The notes below the pieces were generated by a model that saw only the letters and a program-made list of their open reading frames with translations, did no database searches and was not told the DNA's origin. A stretch of DNA of 64,000 nt, from contig JAFEBM010000015.1 in assembly GCA_018242685.1 (NCBI GenBank), positions 55,111 through 119,110 of the forward strand, read 5' to 3'. Of this stretch, positions 46,297 through 55,093 are shown piece after piece (positions within the stretch are counted from its first letter, which is position 1; each line of letters opens with the position of its first letter). Origin of the DNA: Nitrospira sp. GTDB taxonomy: Bacteria > Nitrospirota > Nitrospiria > Nitrospirales > Nitrospiraceae. Made by a program: the position numbers and the translations under genes.

Positions 46297-47394
46297 TCAG
46301 CGTCTAGCCGTGAAAAAATGAGGAGCGAGGAGTGCTGCCGCATCATCGGCGCCTGTGGCTGGAGGAACGTGGTCGGAGGGAGGGGGGAGCGATTGCGCAC
46401 GCTGTAACGACTCCTCCCAACGGCCATGAGCGAAATCATCGAGTGACAGTTCAACGCCCCGTCCGTACTGGTGCAAATAGTCAACCAGTGGCTGCTCATC
46501 GGCGAAATTGTATCGGCGGACGTATACCAGAGGAGTGCCTAGCGCGACTGCTTCCACCAAGGTACCGTAGCCCGGTTTCGTCATGATGAGATCGACAGAC
46601 GCCATTAAGGTCTTGAATGAAAAAGGCAGAGATGCGGCAGCGACGAATCGACGACTTCCTAGTGGAATCGAGCCGTCGAAGATGAAACGATATCCGGTGA
46701 GTGATTCCAGCCGATCGAATGGAAGTGAGTCCAGGGGAACTCCACCGAATCCGACGAGCACGGTTTGTTCTCCTCGGGCCAGCCCTAGGAACTCGGTCAA
46801 TTGTGCACGAGCGGAAGGGGCAGGCTCGGCGATCGGTCCAATGTCGATGACGCGTTGGAAGATCTCCATTTTGGGAGCTGGATTGATCCGTAGCGCGAGA
46901 TCCGTTTCGCTATAGCCCTGTCGGATCGATTGGATGATTGTCCGGCCGTCTATCGATGGGGGTGCTACATACTCGGACAGCACAAGGTCCCAGGTAAAAC
47001 TGACGAGCGCAACGGTAGGAATGGCAGCCGCTTTCCCCGCCGCCAAAGCCAAATAGGGAGTATCGGCCAGGACGGCACTCGGCCCGGCGGCCCTCATCGC
47101 TTCGATTTCCGTTTGAAGCCGCTCCTCCCAAGAACTGTGAAACCGGTGATGCTCGCGCCAGGTGGCTTCTACGTCGATCTTCAGCGGGCCATTCTGAACG
47201 CACCCTACGTCCTGCTGAACGGGGCTCATGTCCCACGGAGGAACGAGGCGATCTTTGAAGAAGGAAGGAGGGACAGTCGTGCGCAGGAAGACGCGAAGGT
47301 TAGGAACGAGACGATGTAATGCATTGAGCACCGGCACGACTTGCGCGGCGTGACCGAATCCATGTCCTGAGATGGCAGCCCAGATCAGCGGCAT
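46297..47394 (-). CDS. GT-B glycosyltransferase-like protein (GT1/GT28 type)
   Basis: This 365-aa protein has the MurG/GT1-like layout. The N-terminal Rossmann start is LIWAAISGHGFGHAAQVVPV with the GHxxH-like loop. The C-terminal nucleotide-sugar site is LIMTKPGYGTLVEAVALGTPLVYVRR followed by NFADEQPLVDYL. Related proteins include the N-domain of arabinokinase-like enzymes. In the operon it lies between a small acidic protein and the PqqD gene, so it could glycosylate the peptide or a lipid; the donor and acceptor are unknown. Confidence 0.85.
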   Translation of the reverse strand: MPLIWAAISGHGFGHAAQVVPVLNALHRLVPNLRVFLRTTVPPSFFKDRLVPPWDMSPVQQDVGCVQNGPLKIDVEATWREHHRFHSSWEERLQTEIEAMRAAGPSAVLADTPYLALAAGKAAAIPTVALVSFTWDLVLSEYVAPPSIDGRTIIQSIRQGYSETDLALRINPAPKMEIFQRVIDIGPIAEPAPSARAQLTEFLGLARGEQTVLVGFGGVPLDSLPFDRLESLTGYRFIFDGSIPLGSRRFVAAASLPFSFKTLMASVDLIMTKPGYGTLVEAVALGTPLVYVRRYNFADEQPLVDYLHQYGRGVELSLDDFAHGRWEESLQRAQSLPPPSDHVPPATGADDAAALLAPHFFTARR

Positions 47395-47446
47395 AGGCAG
47401 GAAACTGCGAGAGTCACGAGTGAACGGTGGAATAGGAAGATCGTGT

Positions 47447-47647
47447 TCAACTATTCGACTGGTCCGATTCCATCGGCGTGATGTTGTACATCAACTCAAG
47501 ATCGAACTCTTCAATCAGTTCATTGAACGCTCCCCTTCCCAAATCGGAGCGAACTTCTGCCATGACGAGGTCAATGGCGGGGGCGGCGTGTTGGCCGTAT
47601 TGCGTGACGGCTGATTCAATTCGTTTCCTGGCATCGTCGAGGTTCAC
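47447..47647 (-). CDS. 66-aa acidic protein of the RiPP operon
   Basis: The start is GTG 47647 with AAAGGAG about eight bases upstream; a longer frame opening at 47788 overlaps the TPR gene and is rejected. The sequence (NLDDARKRIESAVTQYGQHA, then VMAEVRSDLGRGAFNELIEEF) is helical and acidic without signal peptide or Cys. The family is not recognised. It lies between the TPR and glycosyltransferase genes, and could be a small adaptor or an alternative substrate. Confidence 0.75.
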   Translation of the reverse strand: MNLDDARKRIESAVTQYGQHAAPAIDLVMAEVRSDLGRGAFNELIEEFDLELMYNITPMESDQSNS

Positions 47648-47681
47648 GGAGAGACTCCTTTTATGTGTGCAATCGCATTCA

Positions 47682-47996
47682 TCAGAGCGAGCGCAGCAAC
47701 TCCTGCATCTCAGGCACCAAATCCTTGCCACCGTTGGATCGTCCAGAAAGTACTGCCTCGATTCCAGCGGTAAGAATGGGCTTGGCATCGGCCTTTCTGC
47801 CCAGTCGGATCAACGCGCGTCCTAACGCCAGATGAGAGGCTGCATGCGTCGGGTCTAATTGTGTGGCGGCAGTAAGATGTTCGACAGCTTCTTCGACGCT
47901 GCCGTTTTCCTGAAGAATCTTATTACCGAGTCCATAGCGGCCGAGGAATCCCTTGGGATTCTTCGCGACCATCTGGCGAAAAGCATCAATGTCCAT
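47682..47996 (-). CDS. Short tetratricopeptide-repeat protein
   Basis: The protein is 104 aa. Two TPR-like helical pairs are visible (GRYGLGNKILQENGSVEEAVEHL and HAASHLALGRALIRLGRKADA). The motif set (AxxHLxxAxxLDP) is standard. It probably mediates protein contacts. It is the first gene of the minus-strand operon; 92 bp separate it from the lipoprotein gene upstream. Confidence 0.85.
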   Translation of the reverse strand: MDIDAFRQMVAKNPKGFLGRYGLGNKILQENGSVEEAVEHLTAATQLDPTHAASHLALGRALIRLGRKADAKPILTAGIEAVLSGRSNGGKDLVPEMQELLRSL

Positions 47997-48088
47997 TGGT
48001 TGTGGTTCCAGTGCTCAAGCGTCACTATACCACTGGAACGGCAGGATCGGCCAGATGGGAACGTTGGTTGGAGTGACGACCCAGTTTT

Positions 48089-48832
48089 CTAAGGTGCCGT
48101 GAACGGAATAAGAGAACGAGTGGGGTGTGTGGTCGCGGGTCTCTTGGCTTTTACGGTCACCGTACGAATGCCGGTGTCTGGGAGTGGGGCGCTGCTGGCC
48201 ATATAGAGTTTGGTGTCACGAACAAGTTGCCCTGTCAGGTCGGTGAGACAGGCTTCCGTCACGTGCCCCTTCAACTCGTCGATCATGACCGGCGTGGCGC
48301 CGAATAACTTATAATGCACCGAACCGGACGAACGGGCTTCGTAGCGCGTGACTTGGCCGTTCCAACGTTCGAGCTCAAGGGCGACAGTTGCGGCATACCC
48401 ATATTCCAGATTGACGAAGGGCGAGAGGAGAAACATGGACCCTCCGATGATGATGCCTTTGAACGCCGAGAGCCAGGAATGGGGCTCAATGGTTTCGTCG
48501 ACGGTGATGCGCGCGGAGACGACCTTATCTCCGAGCGAATCGGACTTTTCTCCCAACGGTATCGATGTCGAAAACAGGCTGGTTTCTTGGATGCTGCTTA
48601 AGATCTGCCGCTCGAGGTCGGCAGAAGGATATTGCGATGATCCGTTTCGTGAGAGGTGAAACGAATTCGTCACCAGCGGGACCCGTTCATCATTGGGGAT
48701 CGAGTGCGAAATGGTCGCTTTAGGATCGGCTGAGGATGGTTTGATGTCGATCCATCTCGCGCACCCCGTTATGCCGCACAGCACGACCCCTGCAAGACTC
48801 AGGACCGACCAGCGCAATATGTTCATTGTCAT
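48089..48832 (-). CDS. Putative lipoprotein of unknown function
   Basis: This 247-aa protein has a lipobox-like signal (SVLSLAGVVLCGITGC, Cys24). The mature part has two Arg/Ser-rich segments and a central hydrophobic stretch (FKGIIIGGSMFLLSPF). It also has the pattern VALELERWNGQVTRYEARSS followed by a conserved-looking ACLTDLTGQLV. I do not recognise the family. The gene is 13 bp downstream of the PagL-like gene on the same strand, so an envelope role is likely. Confidence 0.72.
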   Translation of the reverse strand: MTMNILRWSVLSLAGVVLCGITGCARWIDIKPSSADPKATISHSIPNDERVPLVTNSFHLSRNGSSQYPSADLERQILSSIQETSLFSTSIPLGEKSDSLGDKVVSARITVDETIEPHSWLSAFKGIIIGGSMFLLSPFVNLEYGYAATVALELERWNGQVTRYEARSSGSVHYKLFGATPVMIDELKGHVTEACLTDLTGQLVRDTKLYMASSAPLPDTGIRTVTVKAKRPATTHPTRSLIPFTAP

Positions 48833-48845
48833 GATCGCCGTCTCC

Positions 48846-49448
48846 TCAGAAAAAGAATGAGAACCCTGCGAAGGGCAAGCTCGCGTTCAGTCCAAGATTC
48901 GGGTAGGCGGTGCCGGCGTTGGAAATATGATGGAACCGATAGCCCGCATTGAAGGCGAGTTGTGGCGTGAGAAACCACGATACGCCCACCCCTCCCGTCA
49001 GCACGAAGTTGAACTGAGTGGCTTCTTCATGAATGCGACCGCCGAGATCGGTCCAAAACGGCCCACCGGCGAATTCCACGTAGGGACGGATACGATCCAA
49101 GGCGACGAACATGTACTTGATTCTCGGCGTGAAACCGACGCCATGCGTCAGAAGGGGTTCTTCGAACTCGATGTAGACCATTTCCGCGCCGAGTGAGACT
49201 TGTCCTCGGTACCAGCCGTCACCGATGGGATCGGTGATGGTCATCATCCAGGACGGCATCAACGCGGGTCCGTGCTGTTTGGTCGTGTGAAGTTCGGTCA
49301 GCCGGTGGCCTAACAAATAGCCGGCGGTGAGTCCGATTTCTTGGGTGCCGACGGTGATTCTTGGAGAGACCTCTCCAGCTTGGACGAAGGACGCCGTCAG
49401 CACCGTTCCGGCTGCCAGGATAGTGAATCGCCGAGCGAGCGAAGCCAT
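48846..49448 (-). CDS. PagL-like acyloxyacyl hydrolase (lipid A 3-O-deacylase)
   Basis: This 200-aa protein has a signal peptide (FTILAAGTVLTASFVQA), then an eight-strand beta-barrel pattern. Its C-terminal signature RFHHISNAGTAYPNLGLNAS matches the PagL active-site block (His and Ser in HxSNAG...NxG). It ends in aromatic FSFFF, as outer-membrane barrels do. PagL removes the 3-O-acyl chain from lipid A at the outer leaflet. It is followed by a lipoprotein gene, and lies upstream of the peptide operon. Confidence 0.87.
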   Translation of the reverse strand: MASLARRFTILAAGTVLTASFVQAGEVSPRITVGTQEIGLTAGYLLGHRLTELHTTKQHGPALMPSWMMTITDPIGDGWYRGQVSLGAEMVYIEFEEPLLTHGVGFTPRIKYMFVALDRIRPYVEFAGGPFWTDLGGRIHEEATQFNFVLTGGVGVSWFLTPQLAFNAGYRFHHISNAGTAYPNLGLNASLPFAGFSFFF

Positions 49449-49595
49449 ACTCTCTCCACGTCGATATCCTGTCGGCTTGTGTGCAGTGAAACTTGATCAA
49501 CAGGCGTCCAGGTGTGCTGCTCAAAAGGTAGCAGAGGATCGAATTCTGTCCAGAAGCCGACTGGGTCGGTTTTAGCGTGGCAGAGAGAATGTAAG

Positions 49596-50360
49596 TTATC
49601 TGGATGGATCGAGCTTGGAGAGATGAGCAGTGTCGGTTTGAAGCTCCGGTAATGCATAGCGTTCGTCGAGCGCTACCACATGCGCGAGGCATCGTAGAGC
49701 GGCGACAGTATCCTGGCGAGTCTCGTACACCTGTGTGAGAAGACGGAGTACTGCGGCCTCGGCCGGTTCGTTTCCGAGTTTGATGTAGTGCTCCGAGGCG
49801 TTGTTCAAGCAGCGTTCGGCTCCGGTGAGGTCTCCCTGGTCAAGGTAACATTTGCCGAGTTGACTATAGGTAACGGCAAGTCCTTCCTCGTTGCCGACTA
49901 TTCGATGATGATCGAGCGCTTGTTTGAAGGACGCGACGGCCTGATTCCATTGGCCGTCACGGGCCTCTTGCAGCGCGAGGTTGTTATAGAGAATGCCGAG
50001 TCCGCGGTTGTCTTGTAATTGGCGCAGAAGATCCATGGCTTCGAGGTAGTAGGGACGTGCTTTCTCCGGGTGGTCGGAGGCAATATGCAAGTTGCCGAGG
50101 TTGACCAAGGTATGAGCCACGGCGGTGAGATTGCACTCCGTCCGTTGGATTTGGAGAACCTCCCGATAGCACTGTTCTGCACGTGAAAAATCGTTCATGA
50201 GCGCGCAGGTGTTGCCAAGGTTCCCAAGAGAATCCGACAGCGCTTGCTGACTGTCGGCAGCCCGATCGTCCGCCACAGCCGCTTCCCATGCAGCGCGAGC
50301 CTGGACTAGGTCGCCGCGATGGAGAAAAATCCGTGCGCGATGTTTGTGATCGTCAGACAT
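49596..50360 (-). CDS. Tetratricopeptide-repeat protein, 254 aa
   Basis: The protein consists mainly of about five TPR units of 34-40 residues, for example LGNLGNTCALMNDFSRAEQC, LVNLGNLHIASDHPEKARPY and LYNNLALQEARDGQWNQAVA. No signal peptide or other domain is seen. It would act as a protein-binding scaffold. It lies on the minus strand, 147 bp upstream of the PagL-like gene. Confidence 0.9.
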   Translation of the reverse strand: MSDDHKHRARIFLHRGDLVQARAAWEAAVADDRAADSQQALSDSLGNLGNTCALMNDFSRAEQCYREVLQIQRTECNLTAVAHTLVNLGNLHIASDHPEKARPYYLEAMDLLRQLQDNRGLGILYNNLALQEARDGQWNQAVASFKQALDHHRIVGNEEGLAVTYSQLGKCYLDQGDLTGAERCLNNASEHYIKLGNEPAEAAVLRLLTQVYETRQDTVAALRCLAHVVALDERYALPELQTDTAHLSKLDPSR

Positions 50361-50443
50361 GGAAATCGTGAAGCGTTATTCGTGAAGCGGGGATGAAGCC
50401 ATGTCCGAAGTGAAATGCGACCGACGCTTCATAAGATACGTGT

Positions 50444-50866
50444 TCAATCTCCGCCTTTGGGTGTGTCTTGCTTATATTCAACCTGCAGCTCGTCTTGTTC
50501 CTCCAGCCCTAGGCCAGCTCGGAAGGAGCCGTACAATTCCGTGATGCACTCGATGTCCCGAGGGTTCTTGCCCTCATGAGAAGCCAGATAGGCCTCAGAC
50601 AATTTCAGGCCTGTTTCGAAATGATGCGCGATCGTCTCCTCTATGACCTGCTGCCAAGTGATGTAGATGCAGAAGGCATGGAAGAAATAGGCGTTGGGGT
50701 ACTGCTTGGCTAGAGCGAGCAAACTCTCATAGGTTTCACGCGCCGACGCACCGGCATTGGAGGAAAACGTGTCTTCTAACTCAACGGCTGTATCCCAGTC
50801 TGTGCCGAGTTCGGACTCAGACTCTTTGAACGCTGTTTGTGCGGCCAAGGCTGGGTCAAAACGCAT
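50444..50866 (-). CDS. Conserved-looking hypothetical protein, 140 aa
   Basis: I chose ATG 50866 (MRFDPALAAQ); an in-frame ATG at 50890 would add eight residues. The protein is acidic, helical, and without signal peptide or membrane helix. The middle (ARETYESLLALAKQYPNAYF) looks like a TPR-related helical pair. No family is recognised. It is first in the minus-strand group and lies 134 bp from the divergent nitroreductase gene. Confidence 0.7.
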   Translation of the reverse strand: MRFDPALAAQTAFKESESELGTDWDTAVELEDTFSSNAGASARETYESLLALAKQYPNAYFFHAFCIYITWQQVIEETIAHHFETGLKLSEAYLASHEGKNPRDIECITELYGSFRAGLGLEEQDELQVEYKQDTPKGGD

Positions 50867-51000
50867 AGAACCTCGTATCTCGTACAGCAAGTATTACCAG
50901 TACCCTGGAGGATACTGGGGTAGAGGAAAGGAGGTCAATGTGTCTCGCTCAGGCCATAGATTTACAGTGTGAGGCTCTGTAGACTGCATTTCATTCTTCG

Positions 51001-52800
51001 ATGAGTACTGAGAAACCAATTCCCGCTACAACGCCTGAGTCACTTTCGGGCGATCTTGTCGATCAGGTCATCCACTATCACGTCAGGACCAAACACCATT
51101 TCAATCGTTACGCCCGATCACTGGGGTTTCTCGATTGGGCGAACCAGCCTGATCCCTTTCGCCGATTTGAGGGAGCTCAGTTAGTACCTCTTCCATTACT
51201 CAAGTCTGATGAGGAGCCTCTGTCGCCAGCCTATGAAGCGATCTACGAACCGGGAGCCGTCTCCTGCCAGTCCTTGAACATGAGAACTCTTTCCCGATTT
51301 TTCGAGTATGCCCTGGCGTTGTCGGCCTGGAAGAAAGCGGGGGAATCTGAATGGGCGCTGCGGAGCAATCCATCGTCCGGTAATCTGCATCCGACGGAAG
51401 GCTATGTCGTCTTGCCTCAGCTGAAGGGGTTCGATCTGAAGCCGGGGCTCTATCACTATGCACCGAAAGAACATGGACTCGAGTTACGGGCAGAGTTTCG
51501 TGCTGACGTAGTTGAGCGTCTGCTGGGGGTTTTCCCTCAAGATGCCTTCCTCTTGGGACTCACGTCGATTCATTGGCGAGAAGCCTGGAAGTATGGCGAG
51601 CGGGCATTCCGTTACTGCAATCACGATGTCGGACATGCGATCGGGACAGCACGAATCGCTGCCGCCACACTTGGCTGGAACATGACCCTGCTGGACGATG
51701 TAGATCAAGACACGGTGGCGATGCTGCTCGGGACCGATCGCAAGAAAGACGTTGGAGATGCGGAACCGGAACATCCTGATTGTCTGGCGGTGGTCTGGCC
51801 TAATGAAGCAGGAAAGAGTGAGGAATTAGAGGTAATGGGCCGTGAAGAGGTAACGGACGGAAAGAAGCGGATACCGTTGTTTCTCGATACTACGATGGCA
51901 AAAGAGTCGGCCCGTGCAACATGGTATGGGAAGGCCAATCGGTTGAGCCGCGAGCATGGCGTCCATTGGGAAATCATTGATGAGGCCGCGGAGGCTTCGT
52001 GGAAAAGACAGACCGATAAATCGATAATTTACCTTCAATCAAAACCTTTTCCCTTGTCCGATATGCTTCACGACTCACGAACGACCAACGATGTCGGCCC
52101 CTCCGCTGGCCAAATCATTCGCCGGCGGCGAAGCGCAGTGTCGTTTGACGGCAAAACGTCAATTTCCGTGGCCACGTTTTTCCACATGATGCAGCGAGTC
52201 ATACCACAAGCCGAACGTCCGTCGCTGGAACGGCCGATGCCGTGGGATGCCTGGCCCTATGATCCGGTCATTCATCTGTTGATATTTGTCCATCGTGTAG
52301 AGGGGCTCACACCTGGGCTGTATTTTCTTATGCGGGATCGCAGAAAGGTGTCAATCGTTCAGCGAGCCATGAATCCCGAGCTGACCTGGACCATTGTGCC
52401 GGACTGTCCGGATGGGCTGCCTCTTTATTGGTTGCTTGAGGGTGATGCAAAAAGGCTGGCGGCGCAAGTCAGTTGCCATCAAGACATTGCCGGCGACAGT
52501 GCCTTCTCGTTCGGCATGTTGGCCGAGTTCGAGGGGACCTTGAGAGAACGAGGCGCCTGGTGGTATCCACGGATGTTTTGGGAAGCGGGATTGCTCGGGC
52601 AGGTCTTGTATCTGGAAGCGGAAGCGGCAGGAGTGCGGGCGACGGGAATCGGCTGTTTCTTTGACGATCCTGTCCACGAGATCGTCGGCATTCAGAGCTT
52701 AGCCGTTCAATCCCTCTATCACTTTACGATTGGAGGGCCGGTGGAAGATCGGCGGTTGCAGACCTTGCCGCCGTACCATCATTTGAGGTCTCGTTCATAA
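51001..52800 (+). CDS. SagB-type tandem nitroreductase/dehydrogenase, 599 aa
   Basis: The protein carries two nitroreductase-fold halves. The N-terminal half starts YHVRTKHHFNRYARSLGFLDW and has RSNPSSGNLHPTEGYVV, typical of SagB-type dehydrogenases (FMN-dependent azoline oxidation in RiPPs). The second half starts IIRRRRSAVSFDGKTSISVATF and includes EAGLLGQVLYLEAEAAGVRATGIGCFFDD. Tandem forms may bind flavin in one or both halves. It is divergent from the peptide operon and 3 kb from its first gene. A role in that pathway is possible but not shown, and no YcaO partner is visible. No clear ribosome binding site precedes ATG 51001. Confidence 0.88.
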   Translation: MSTEKPIPATTPESLSGDLVDQVIHYHVRTKHHFNRYARSLGFLDWANQPDPFRRFEGAQLVPLPLLKSDEEPLSPAYEAIYEPGAVSCQSLNMRTLSRFFEYALALSAWKKAGESEWALRSNPSSGNLHPTEGYVVLPQLKGFDLKPGLYHYAPKEHGLELRAEFRADVVERLLGVFPQDAFLLGLTSIHWREAWKYGERAFRYCNHDVGHAIGTARIAAATLGWNMTLLDDVDQDTVAMLLGTDRKKDVGDAEPEHPDCLAVVWPNEAGKSEELEVMGREEVTDGKKRIPLFLDTTMAKESARATWYGKANRLSREHGVHWEIIDEAAEASWKRQTDKSIIYLQSKPFPLSDMLHDSRTTNDVGPSAGQIIRRRRSAVSFDGKTSISVATFFHMMQRVIPQAERPSLERPMPWDAWPYDPVIHLLIFVHRVEGLTPGLYFLMRDRRKVSIVQRAMNPELTWTIVPDCPDGLPLYWLLEGDAKRLAAQVSCHQDIAGDSAFSFGMLAEFEGTLRERGAWWYPRMFWEAGLLGQVLYLEAEAAGVRATGIGCFFDDPVHEIVGIQSLAVQSLYHFTIGGPVEDRRLQTLPPYHHLRSRS

Positions 52801-52824
52801 GACTCGGTGCCCGTGAGGTAGCTC

Positions 52825-53679
52825 ATGTTCAAGATCAAGAAGAAGGCCGACAAGCCGAAGCGGACCGTGCTCTATAACATCATTGAGGACTATTCGGAGT
52901 TCGACGCCCCCGGAAATGTCACTCTGTGTGCGATGACGGAGCCGGAGGATCTCTCTGCCCATGCCAAGATTTTGTCTGAGAGCTACGACGTCCCGCATGA
53001 GACGATGACCACTCTGCTGAACACAGGCGGAATCTATGTGTATCCGCAAATCGGCGGCATCCTCACACGAGGATTATTTGCCTGCCGGATTGATCCAGCC
53101 GGGCGAGGGCCGAAACAAACCTGGACGCTGGATCTGATGCAGTTTGCCGAGGCGGAGCAAGTGGCTCGATCCAAGACGCTTCCGATGGTCGATGCGGCAT
53201 GGGAGGTCTTTTGCAAGACCCTGCCGGATGAATTGAAAACCAAGCTGCAGCAAAAAAATTTAGGATTGGATTACCGAACGTTGGATCGCGCCGTCGCCAA
53301 AGGCGGCGACATCAAGTACATCGATTTCCGCAAGGATTGGTCGCCGCATTTCAAGCGGCTCTGCATCATGCCGGATGGGCGGTTGGTCGAGACCGGGGGA
53401 TTGCAAGAGTTTGCCGGACTTCACAACATCACCGTGACGCAGGCCCAAACCCTGATTGAGCAAGGTGGTACGCTCGACGTGAACGGTGAGGTGTTAGCCT
53501 GTCAGATTGTGAATGGGCAGCCGGCTGTGGCGCGGTTCAGTGCGCAGAACTACGCTAAGGCAAAGGACTTGGTATCCTCGAAGGGCTTGCATTTGATGGA
53601 TGCTCTCAGTGAAGTGGGATACAACGATCCGGCTATGATGCGCGGTCTGGCACGGAAGGAATTAGCCGGCAAACGATAA
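52825..53679 (+). CDS. Hypothetical protein, 284 aa
   Basis: Starts 24 bp after the SagB-type gene with GAGG before ATG, so it is likely co-transcribed. The N-terminus is basic (MFKIKKKADKPKR), then soluble mixed alpha/beta. Two similar segments (PMVDAAWEVFCKTL and HLMDALSEVGYND) hint at an internal repeat. No motif of a known family is recognised. It could be a partner of the nitroreductase by position only. Confidence 0.75.
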   Translation: MFKIKKKADKPKRTVLYNIIEDYSEFDAPGNVTLCAMTEPEDLSAHAKILSESYDVPHETMTTLLNTGGIYVYPQIGGILTRGLFACRIDPAGRGPKQTWTLDLMQFAEAEQVARSKTLPMVDAAWEVFCKTLPDELKTKLQQKNLGLDYRTLDRAVAKGGDIKYIDFRKDWSPHFKRLCIMPDGRLVETGGLQEFAGLHNITVTQAQTLIEQGGTLDVNGEVLACQIVNGQPAVARFSAQNYAKAKDLVSSKGLHLMDALSEVGYNDPAMMRGLARKELAGKR

Positions 53680-53706
53680 CTTCGTGCAACGCGGGGTTAC
53701 GCAAGT

Positions 53707-54072
53707 TCATGCGGCGGCGAGTTCTTCCTTCACCGCTTCAAGGAGCTTGTTGATGTCGAACGGCTTTTCAAAAGCGCGACGCGCACCGAACAGTTTGGCG
53801 ACATCCAGGAAGTTATGGTCGCCTTGCGCTCCCGTGATGGCGATCACTTTGGCGTCGAGGTATTCACGGGTGAGTTGAAGCGTTGCCTCAAGGCCGTCTG
53901 TTTCGGGCATCAACAAGTCCATAATCACGAGGTCGATCGGCTCTTTCTGGTAGAGCGTGAGTCCTTTTCGTCCATCCTCTGCTTCAAGTACGCGGTGCCC
54001 TGCCTTGACAAGGACCTCCTTCAGCAGCCCTCGGATGGATTGTTCGTCGTCAATGACGAGAATTGTGGCCAT
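53707..54072 (-). CDS. Single-domain response regulator (CheY-like)
   Basis: The protein has 121 aa from the second Met. All receiver residues are present: acidic pair in LVIDDEQ, phosphoacceptor Asp in VIMDLLMPETDG, Thr in VIAITGAQG and Lys in FEKPFD. No output domain is present, so it signals by protein binding. It is convergent with the previous gene (27 bp between stops). A kinase partner is not in view. It contrasts with the pseudo-receiver at 20891, which lacks the Asp. Confidence 0.93.
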   Translation of the reverse strand: MATILVIDDEQSIRGLLKEVLVKAGHRVLEAEDGRKGLTLYQKEPIDLVIMDLLMPETDGLEATLQLTREYLDAKVIAITGAQGDHNFLDVAKLFGARRAFEKPFDINKLLEAVKEELAAA

Positions 54073-54078
54073 ACACAC

Positions 54079-54427
54079 TCCTCCGATTGTTTCTGATCTT
54101 ACCTAGCGACCACGATACAGTCTAGAAAGAAAATGATTTCTGGAATAGGTGCAAGAGGTGAAATGAAAATGGGTCCGATTGGCCTCATGCGTTGCGACCA
54201 CCGCAAGTCCCTTGCTGAGGATGTGACTAGGACATTTTTTACAAGGTTCGAATGAAAATGCATACATCGTTAATGTTTAAATGGATTCAAATGCATACAG
54301 TTTTATAGAGAGAAGAATCTATTTAGTGCACGCGAGACAAATTATTTGACTCAATTTTGGATTTTTTGTTACAAGGCCAAGAGTTCTTTTGAATGATTAC
54401 CGCTCACTTTTATCGGGAGTTGTTTCA
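54079..54427. promoter_or_regulatory. AT-rich intergenic region with paired direct repeats and promoter-like site
   Basis: Two copies of AAATGCATACA lie at 54256-54266 and 54289-54299, exactly 33 bp (three helical turns) apart. Further right, TTGACT at 54346-54351 and TACAAG at 54370-54375 are 18 bp apart and could be a sigma-70 promoter for the downstream peptidase gene. No gene is supported here. Confidence 0.4.
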
Positions 54428-55000
54428 GTGAGTACTACAGATCAGTCCAAATGGGCCTGGACCAGGCGAGCATTTTGTCAGGTTTCCGTGGTAGGGGCTC
54501 TATCGCTGAGTGGACGGTTAGTCAGTCCACAACCCGCGCAGGCTCGTGAACTTCCAGAAGGCAGGCTGATGCTGGTAAACGTGTGGACCAACGAGCGGTT
54601 GGATGTCACCTATCGAGACGAAGACGGGAACTATGACCTTGCGGCGCTCGATGATGTGAATTACCTCCTGCGCTGCCATTACACGGGTGAAGTCGGGGCG
54701 ATCGATGTACGAGTGTTGGAACACGTGAATTTGGTGCAGCAGAAGCTCGGCAGCCAGGGAGAAATCCATGTGATTTCCGGCTTCCGGTCTCCCGAGTATA
54801 ATGCCATGTTAGTGCGAACAGACCGGCGTGTCGCCAGGAACAGCTTGCACATGCAGGGACAGGCGATCGACCTTCTCATCCCTGGTATTCCCACTACGAA
54901 GCTTCGACAAGCCGCCCTCGAACTGGGGTACGGCGGGGTCGGCTTCTACAAACGCTCAAGCTACGTGCATTTGGACTCCGGCCCTTTCCGGCATTGGTAG
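54428..55000 (+). CDS. DUF882/YcbK-like M15 peptidase, Tat-type signal
   Basis: The protein has 190 aa from GTG 54428, favoured because GGGAG lies about eight bases upstream and gives a compact signal sequence; a TTG at 54389 is the alternative. The N-terminus has a twin Arg (WTRRAFCQVSVVGALSLSG) and processing near AQA. Zinc-site residues of the M15/DUF882 family are visible: His141 and Asp148 in SLHMQGQAID, His181 in YVHLDSGP, plus ISGFRSPEYN. It probably trims peptidoglycan peptides in the periplasm. Confidence 0.9.
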   Translation: MSTTDQSKWAWTRRAFCQVSVVGALSLSGRLVSPQPAQARELPEGRLMLVNVWTNERLDVTYRDEDGNYDLAALDDVNYLLRCHYTGEVGAIDVRVLEHVNLVQQKLGSQGEIHVISGFRSPEYNAMLVRTDRRVARNSLHMQGQAIDLLIPGIPTTKLRQAALELGYGGVGFYKRSSYVHLDSGPFRHW

Positions 55001-55093
55001 CTTTCCTACCTGGGTGTAGGCGAATCTTTTATCCTTAGCACACATCGGCTTCTGACAAGGCTTGGGCGGTTGTGGTGTCGGAACCGAGTGTTA

